Source of the DNA: Luzula sylvatica
Taxonomy: Eukaryota; Streptophyta; Magnoliopsida; Poales; Juncaceae
Assembly: GCA_946800325.1 (NCBI GenBank)
Contig: OX326959.1
Location: 28,099,115 to 28,163,114 of the forward strand
DNA length: 64,000 nt
Direction of reading: 5' to 3'
Numbering within the stretch: the stretch's first letter is position 1; every line of letters begins with the position of its first letter. The position numbers and the translations under genes were made by a program. Under the pieces are notes generated by a model. That model did not search any database, had not been told where the DNA came from, and was given only the letters and a program-made list of their open reading frames with translations. Shown here piece by piece: positions 57,538 through 64,000 of this stretch.

Positions 57538-59085
57538 AATGTGTCGTGGAATTTCCTTGAGCAAATTCTTGTGGCTCGAAAATTTCCTTTGATTTGGATT
57601 GAATGGATTAAGAATATCCTATCCTCGTAGTCGTCGAGCTCATCCGTTCAACTAAATGGGCTCCGAGGCCCTTACTTTAAACATAAACGCGGCCTTCGTC
57701 AAGGCGACCCGTTGTCGCCATTGTTGTTTACCTTGGTTGTTGATGCTTTACAACTAATGATGAATAAAATCCGTCCACTACTAACTAACCCTATCGTATT
57801 TGCACCAACAACCTTACAATATGCCGATGACACATTATTTTTCGTGGAAGCACACCCCCAAAATATACGAGTTGTCATGCATACGATAACACTTTTCTCC
57901 AAAATGTCGGGTTTACAAATTAATTGGGACAAAAATGGATTTGTCCCGATTGCCATTCCCAACGAAATTCACATGCATATTTCCACCTTAGTTCGTTGTA
58001 ACAAGGTCGCATTGCCGATAAAGTATCTAGGGTTGCCTCTCTCTTATAAAAAGCCGACTAAACTAGTGTTTCAACCAATCATAACGAAATTGCGTGCAAA
58101 GATTAATAATTGGAAGAATAAATTCCTAACCTTGGGTGGTCGTAACACGTTAGTCAAATCGGTATTGGGAGCTTTGCCGAGTTTTCACATGCAAACGATG
58201 TTATTACCACAAGGCACTCTCGATGAACTTAACAAACTTATGAGGGCTTTCTTTTGGAAAGGCGGAGACAAAATTTTGGGAGGTCAATGTCTCATCAATT
58301 GGGACAAGATTTGTTTACCAAAGAAACACGGAGGGTTGGGCATGATTAACCTTGAGCGACAAAATCAATCATTATTATTGAAATGGCTCTTCAAAATAGA
58401 CCACGACCAAGAAGCGCAATGGCCCACCACATTACAAACTCTTTACAATGTTCGTTCCACCGAAGAAATAATAAACATTCCCAATACCCTACAATCCTAC
58501 TTCATCAAAGACCTCCAAAAACTATTACCGCTATATGTAGCAATCAAGGGTCTATTCACTCAACCGCCCTCGGCAACTAATGCTCTCCCTCGATACATAT
58601 CGTCCAAAGTATATGCACACATCATTCACCCGGGCGTAGAGTGTGTATGGACGCCGGTAATATTCAAGATAAGGGCCCCACTAAAAGTTAAAATACTAGG
58701 GTGGCTAGTGCTAAATGATAGGATTCTCACGTGCGAAAACCTAGCTAAGAGGGGTTGGCCACACAACCCAACATGTGTCCTTTGTTCGAGCGCCTACGAG
58801 TCGGCCGACCATCTCTTCTTGCGATGTTCCTTTACTAGTGAAATATGGAGATTAATCGAACCGCATGTGTCCATAGGAGCAACAACGCTAAGATCCTTTT
58901 GGTGGGAGTTTAGAAGATCGAAAACGAGTTTGGAAAAAGGTGCATGGGATATAAAATGGCTCGCCACGATTTGGTCCATTTGGCGAGAGCGAAACAATCG
59001 AATTTTCCAACACAAAGGACGGATGCATGCTCTCTTGGCGACTTGTATTGAAGATTTACTAGCCAAGTGGAGATTAAATTGTTAA
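57538..59085 (+). pseudogene. LINE ORF2 C-terminal half (reverse transcriptase and zf-RVT), one stop
   Basis: The frame reads NVSWNFLEQILVARKFPLIW, then a TAG at 57628, then SSSVQLNGLRGP and GLRQGDPLSPLL, the catalytic YADD in LQYADDTLFF, GLQINWDKNGFVP, YLGLPLSYKKPT, GGRNTLVKSVL, GGLGMINLERQN, and finally the zinc-binding domain (KIRAPLKVKILGWL, RGWPHNPTCVLCS, SADHLFLRCSF). It ends IWRERNNRIF...WRLNC. Apart from the TAG the 515-codon stretch is open, so the copy is young. The endonuclease and N-terminal RT are missing, so it cannot move by itself. Confidence 0.9.
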
Positions 59086-59161
59086 CTACGTGTATCTTTT
59101 ACCTTTTACATTTGTGTATAGTTTGAACTTCTATTTTGTTTTAATGAAAAATTGATCGGAT

Positions 59162-59180
59162 CAAGCGCGTATCGCGCTTG
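59162..59180 (+). other. LINE 3' UTR stem-loop
   Basis: caagcgcg and cgcgcttg form a perfect 8-bp stem around a tat loop, 11 bases before the poly-A. Some LINE reverse transcriptases recognise a 3' stem-loop in their RNA. Whether this one is so used is inference. Confidence 0.6.
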
Positions 59181-59232
59181 TCTTTCTCCTCAAAAAAAAA
59201 AAAAAGCTCTATAACCCAAGCTCATAGGATCT

Positions 59233-60301
59233 ATGGCTATTGAAGCAAGAAGGTTTAATTCTCTAACCTATATTTTTCTTTGTCCCTTTTAATATTGAAT
59301 TCTGATATATAATCACAAGTATATGAAACATAAACACATACACAGGCTTGAAGGCAAGGTGGCACTAATTACTGGCGGATCAAGCGGTATAGGCAATGCA
59401 ACGGCAAAACTTTTCGTACAACAGGGGGCCCGCATTTTTATTGCGGATATTATGGACGAATCGGGTCTTGCCATCTGTCAAGAGCTAGGTGGTTCTTCGG
59501 TTGCATCGTATGTACATTGCGATGTGTCAAGGGAAACAGATGTGAAAAATGCGGTTGACACAACAGTCTCACTCTACGGCAAACTTGATATTATGTTTAA
59601 TAATGCCGGTATTATTGGGTCACCACTTATTCGCATTCTTGACTCTGATACGTCTAATTTCGAAAAGGTAAATCAAATTAATATAGTTTTTTTTGTTGTT
59701 GAGAAAATATAGGAGTACATAATTTCTTATTTCATGTAAAGATTAATCACTCATCAAACTATTTCATAAAAGGAAGTTACCGAATTATTATCCAAATATC
59801 TGCTAGGTTTTATCTGTGAACGTAACGGGGTGCTACCTTGGCACGAAACACGCAGCACGAGTAATGATACCAGCTCGACAAGGAAGCATAATCTCCACTT
59901 CCAGTGTGGCATCGGTGGACCCCTGTGCGACACCAATAGCATACACATGCTCAAAACATGCCATATTAGGAATAATGTCAAGTGGAGCACTCGAGCTAGG
60001 CCGGTACGGTATTCGCGTGAATTGTGTTTCACCATTCGTAGTTGCCACGCCATTGGGCGCAAAGGCATTCGGAATGGAGGTAAATGAGGTGGAGGAAAAC
60101 ATGGAGAAAATCACCGTGTTGAAAGGAGTTAGACTGAATGTTGATGACGTGGCGAAGGCGGTTTTGTACTTGGCAAGCGATGAGTCGAGGTATGTTAGCG
60201 GACTTAATATGATCATCGATGGGGCTTTTTCGGTTGGGAACCCTAACATCGGCTTCTATGAGTATACAAATGATGAGGTGGAAAAACTAAATGAATCATA
60301 A
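59233..60301 (+). CDS. short-chain dehydrogenase/reductase (SDR110C type)
   Basis: Three exons: 59233-59252, 59346-59667 and 59807-60301, with GT-AG introns of 93 and 139 bp, giving 278 residues. I prefer the 20-base first exon (MAIEAR) because it joins in frame to RLEGKVALITGG, replaces a less usual start in the intron, and matches the tiny first exon of this plant family. Visible: the cofactor motif TGGSSGIG (16-23), D41 after the second strand (favours NAD), NNAG (92-95), N119, catalytic S147 and Y160-x3-K164 in YTCSKHA, and the C-terminal GLNMIIDGAF. All are intact. Family members include xanthoxin, secoisolariciresinol and momilactone-type dehydrogenases. The substrate cannot be read from the sequence. 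It lies tightly between a LINE tail and a Helitron end. Confidence 0.9.
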
Positions 60302-60339
60302 AAAAAATAAAGTTTTATTTGTATGCGGTATTAAATAAA

Positions 60340-60368
60340 CTAGAGATATACCCGCGCTTCGCTGCGGG
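60340..60368 (-). mobile_element. 3' terminus of a minus-strand Helitron (element extends rightward)
   Basis: On the minus strand a hairpin (cccgcagcgaagcgcggg) is followed by tatatct and then CTAG and T, the Helitron 3' signature. The element body must lie to the right. Its 5' TC end was not identified; it could be anywhere up to about 63.5 kb. It starts 38 bases after the SDR stop codon. Confidence 0.75.
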
Positions 60369-63300
60369 TTTTATCATGTAATAAGTCAAATAAAATTTAT
60401 TTTTCTTGATAATCAAAATAAAAAAACAAACCTAACCAAATGATATTATTGTAAATAGATAAAAGTAAAAAAACAAAAAACAAACGAAACACATACTTCC
60501 AAGATAAATGACCATCATTACAAATATACTACTCAAAACACAAAAAACATGCGGAATTGTGCTTCCTAGCTAACTTGAAAATAATAATAAAACCTTACAA
60601 AAAAGATGAATTAACATACAATTGTCATGTTGAATCAAACTTTAACTTCATCGGCACAAAGAAAATTAATGGAACAAAATACCCATTATTTGTAATTGTT
60701 TCAAACAAAAAATACACTGAAAAACAAAAAATAAAGAAATAAAGGAATTAATTTACCTGTAAGTAGCTTTTCACTTCATCATTTGTTAATTCAACATCTT
60801 TATTAGTTCTGTAATTTGTTTTTGTGTATGCACTGAAAAACTTTTCACAAAAATATAATATTACATCAAAAAAAATTGAAAAATAAATAAGAATTAAGAT
60901 CATATAATTTTATAATTTTATAATTAAAATAAAATAAGATAATTGACGTCACCTAAATTATCAGAGCAAACCATCACTATATTATATTACATCAAAGATT
61001 CATGATGATGAATGAATTGACTTGTTAAGTTTATTATCAGAGCAAACCATCACTATTTCTGATCTTTGGTGTTTCAAGAAATATAAAAATAAGAATTAGT
61101 TGGAATTACTATTACCTTTTAGAAAAAAATAGATGGCAGAAGGATGAGGAAACTTCTCTCCTGAATTGAAGGGAAAATCTGTACACACTTTGAAGTATGA
61201 AAAATAATTTGTGTGAAATACATAAATAAATATAAAAATACTAACTTGAAGATAGCCACATTAAACGGCAATTAATCTGTACACACTTTGAAGTATTACA
61301 ATCTGGAATTTTAAGTACTTATAAATTAGCAAAATTAAGATATTTAATTAATCGCATGTTATTTAATCTAGAAATGTTGGATATTGATTCATAAATAATT
61401 GATTTAATCACCTTAAACTTCTCCACGCTATTCAAAGACTCACTCTGCGCGCGCACAGTATCGTCGAGCTCAGTAGCGTGAGCTTGTAAACCCGGGCGGC
61501 AGGTTGAATCGGATGGTCCGCTCGTTCCAAGTCGGGCAGTTGACTGCATGGATCGGGCAAAAGCTTGATTCATCTATAAACAGAAAATAATAAACTTAAC
61601 TTCAGAAAATTACATGAATATGGAAATATTTTCTTAAATCTAAAAATCTTAACAAACTATCACAATGCTAGCTAAATCCAATCAAACTGAAAAAGTGAAT
61701 AATATATTGAAAAATAAAGGTTATAGAATAGAAAATAGAATATTCAATAAAAAGAAATAGCAAATGAGCTACAAAATTGAACCTGTTAAAAGGTTGTATA
61801 TTTTTCAGTTTGTTCAATAATTGCATTATTAAAACAATTGGAAACGACTAAACCAACACGAGAAATGCACCTTATATTGATAATAGAATTTACGGTTCAG
61901 GCTTCAACAAATCAGTAAAAAGGGAAAAAACTACAAATATAACTAATTAACATTAAGATAAAGAGTTACCTACAAAAGTGCGAGGTAAAACACCAGGAAA
62001 TGCCAAATGGTCGTACTGTGACAGAATGGAGCAATATTAAATCCTTGTTTGATTAGCGTGAATAATATTGTTACTGATTGTAGAGTTTTCCCCAATCTGC
62101 AGAATTTCATAGAAGTGGAATAATTAGGAGAAAATTAAAGGGTGGATTATTAATTATTATTTGTTATTTATTACCCCATATCCTTTGCGAAAATGCAGTC
62201 ATAAATTCCTTCAGCACTGGAGAGACCCGAGACACAATCGAACACGAATTGAACTCCCTCTCTGCAATTAAATCGAGAAAACTCAAGAACGAATTGTGCA
62301 AAAATAAGTGAAAATCGAAGAAATTGGAAGAAATAAATTGGAAAGAAGGTCAAATAAAGATCTTCTTTCGTTGTTTGATAACGCCTATAACGCACAACCG
62401 TCAAAACATAGCAACAAAGAAGAGAAAGAAGGTTATAAAATTTTTGGAAAGATTATCTCATAAGCGCACTCATTTCGCAGAATTTATCTTTGGCACCGAT
62501 GGAGGCCATGCCATGCTCTCCGAGAAAGAAGGGCGAGCAAGGAGAGGCAAACCTGCTCGGCCTACTGCAGCAACGGCCAAATGACGGGGGCCCACATAGC
62601 TCCGGCCATCCTCTTCTCTTCCTTCGACGCTTCTCACCACTTCTTCAAGCCTCTTTTGTTCTGTTATGTTCATCTCTGCCGTCTCCGAAGCTCCTCATGG
62701 ATTGCCGTCTCTGAAGCCCTTCAAGTGGGTCGTTGTCTCTTCTCGCCACAGTTTGTCGCCTCTTCGAATATGCCGTTGCCTGCCATCTGTACCGTCACCT
62801 ATCCATCCTCGATTATCACTTTGTCCAGTTGCTGCGAAATGAAAAAGCCCCAAATTAAATAGAATAATAAATGGAAATAGGAAAAAGATTCAGTCTAGTA
62901 CCAGTCTCGCCTCCTCCTCTGTACCAGTTGCCTCCTCCTCCAGTACCAGTCGTCCAATAGGAAAAAGATTCAGTCTAGTACCAGTCTCGCCTCCTCCGCT
63001 GTACCAGTTGCCTCCTCCTCCAGTACCAGTCGTCCCCGGAATGTAGGTTAGTTTTTTTCTTCAAATGGCAAAAAAGAAGAGAGAAAGAATGGCGAAAAAG
63101 AAGAGAGAAAGAATCAATTTAAAAGAAATGAAAATTGATTCAAGAAGAGAAAAACAAACCTGTTTTGAAAACGATTCGTGACCTAGGGTGGAGAGCTTCT
63201 CGTTTCTCTGAAACTCAGCGCAACAATCGCAAAGGGCTTCTTCAAGCCTCGTTTGCTGGCTTCAATCCACGAGAAAGAGAGGAGCGAGAGAGAGAGAGAT

Positions 63301-63480
63301 AGGGATAGAGAGGGTATGGGCGGAGAGAGAAAGGCAGAAGAGAGGGTATGGGCGGAGAGGAAAGAACGTGAGTTTAGGGGTTACGTTCTGAATGGACGGA
63401 CGAGATGTAGGAATAGTAGATTGAAGGGTTGGATTAACCCACGTGGCAGTCTCCTGAGCCAGTTATTCAAAAATTAATGG
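60369..63480. other. probable Helitron body with leader-like and captured-looking DNA
   Basis: No complete gene. The left part is AT-rich. A minus-strand frame at 61573-61319 (SMQSTARLGTSGPSDST, HATELDDTVRAQSESLNSVE) looks like a former exon of unknown family. From 62470 to 63460 the DNA is GC-richer. On the minus strand, 63460-63165 resembles a CT-rich 5' leader and exon ending at a donor (ttcaaaacaggtttgttttt). These may be captured gene parts. Not resolved. Confidence 0.4.
62881..63034 (+). repeat. tandem duplication, period 80 bp
   Basis: The unit gaaaaagattcagtctagta followed by ccagtctcgcctcctcc and gtaccagttgcctcctcctc occurs at 62881 and again at 62961, with one difference noted (cctcctcct/cctcctccg). 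Recent duplication. Confidence 0.92.
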
Positions 63481-64000
63481 GAGGGGTCGATTTGATGTAT
63501 TTGTAATTCCTATTTTATGTCTTTAAAATATGCCCCCAATAATAAGACCCAGAGGTGTATACCCCCGTAATCGAAAATCGAAGAATATTCATTATTGAAG
63601 AATGAGATTTTACTTGTTCGAAAATAATAATTATAATAAAATTCATTATATATCACAAAAAAATGAGTAGTGTAGCATCTTGGGGCTTGTGTTTCCTTAG
63701 CCTTTTGGGACTTGCTCCTAGAAATTTCACCTAGTTTGAAGAACAAAAACTCAAAAAGTTTGTAATTGTAACCAAAAAGTTTGAAAAAAGAGAATTTAAA
63801 AACTTAAACATTAATTCTCCGACAGCGACACCATTTGACGACCCTTACAATTAAGCCTTGCGCTAACTTTAGGATTGGTCAAGAATATTTTTTTAGAAAA
63901 CACCACACTTGTATATAAAGACAAGTACGGGATCATTTCACAGAGAATTGAATGCGTTTTTAATTTCTAATCTTCCAAACTTTAGTAAATTTAAACTTTC
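63481..64000. other. intergenic, no gene seen
   Basis: AT-rich DNA to the window end. No supported feature. Confidence 0.5.

Larger units (their letters stand above)
57536..59205 (+). mobile_element. 5'-truncated L1-type LINE with poly-A tail
   Basis: It covers the RT palm to the 3' end of ORF2, a 3' UTR of about 105 bp with a strong hairpin, and a 14-A tail at 59192-59205. 5' truncation within RT is typical of LINE insertions. The left boundary is placed where coding similarity starts. A clear TSD was not found. Confidence 0.8.

Noticed and set aside
57496..57540. Target-site duplication for the LINE
   Set aside because: The repeated cattcttgcaat lies wholly on the 5' side, and the sequence after the poly-A does not match it.
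59323..59712. SDR gene starting at ATG 59323 and ending at 59712
   Set aside because: The start lies inside a small intron and the end runs into intron 2. Splicing at 59345/59346 and 59667/59807 restores the whole family pattern.

Overview
The window is nuclear DNA from a flowering plant, most likely a eudicot. It is AT-rich. The host genes are plant-specific (an OVATE family protein, a GL2-interacting-repressor-like protein, a plant-type SDR110C dehydrogenase), introns are GT-AG, and a short run of the plant telomere motif TTTAGGG is present. I cannot name the species.

Five host genes can be supported: an OVATE protein (19525-20229, minus), a CAF1/POP2 deadenylase (32082-32897, minus), a GIR1/2-like repressor (39589-39945, minus), a two-exon Get2/CAML-type receptor subunit resembling Arabidopsis G1IP (53414-54371, plus) and a three-exon short-chain dehydrogenase (59233-60301, plus). 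They are unrelated in function and do not form a cluster.

Most of the rest is transposable-element DNA, and many element edges can be placed to the base from target-site duplications (TSDs). Region by region: 1-1.3 kb, hAT remnants. 2.66-5.32 kb, a Mutator-like element (MULE) with a transposase N-terminus and an antisense second gene. 5.5-19 kb, a dense nest: LINE remnants at both ends, two related solo LTRs, a decayed Copia piece, and a Harbinger-like element containing a complete CACTA element. 24.3-31.5 kb, a Helitron, three hAT elements, a MITE and an AT-rich Harbinger-like element. 33.2-33.9 kb, a foldback element just upstream of the CAF1 promoter. 37.3-38.4 kb, a hAT inserted in an older hAT of the same family. 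42-47 kb, a decayed LINE, SINEs and a small hAT MITE. 47-53 kb, foldback elements, a Pack-MULE-like element carrying a pentatricopeptide-repeat fragment, and another hAT. 57.5-59.2 kb, a 5'-truncated LINE ending 27 bases before the SDR start codon. 60.34 kb onward, the 3' end of a minus-strand Helitron starting 38 bases after the SDR stop.

The most unusual theme is convergent architecture. Several unrelated non-autonomous elements (hAT, CACTA and LTR types) carry dense, element-specific arrays of short palindromic motifs near their ends or in their promoter region. The motifs include CCTAGGCGG, GTATCCGATAC, ACCCGACCCG, TTGCGGCGCAA, GGGTCGGCCCGCCCC, GTTCGAACGAAC and TCAGTCATGACGGACTG. No prokaryotic-style system, CRISPR array or biosynthetic cluster was seen.
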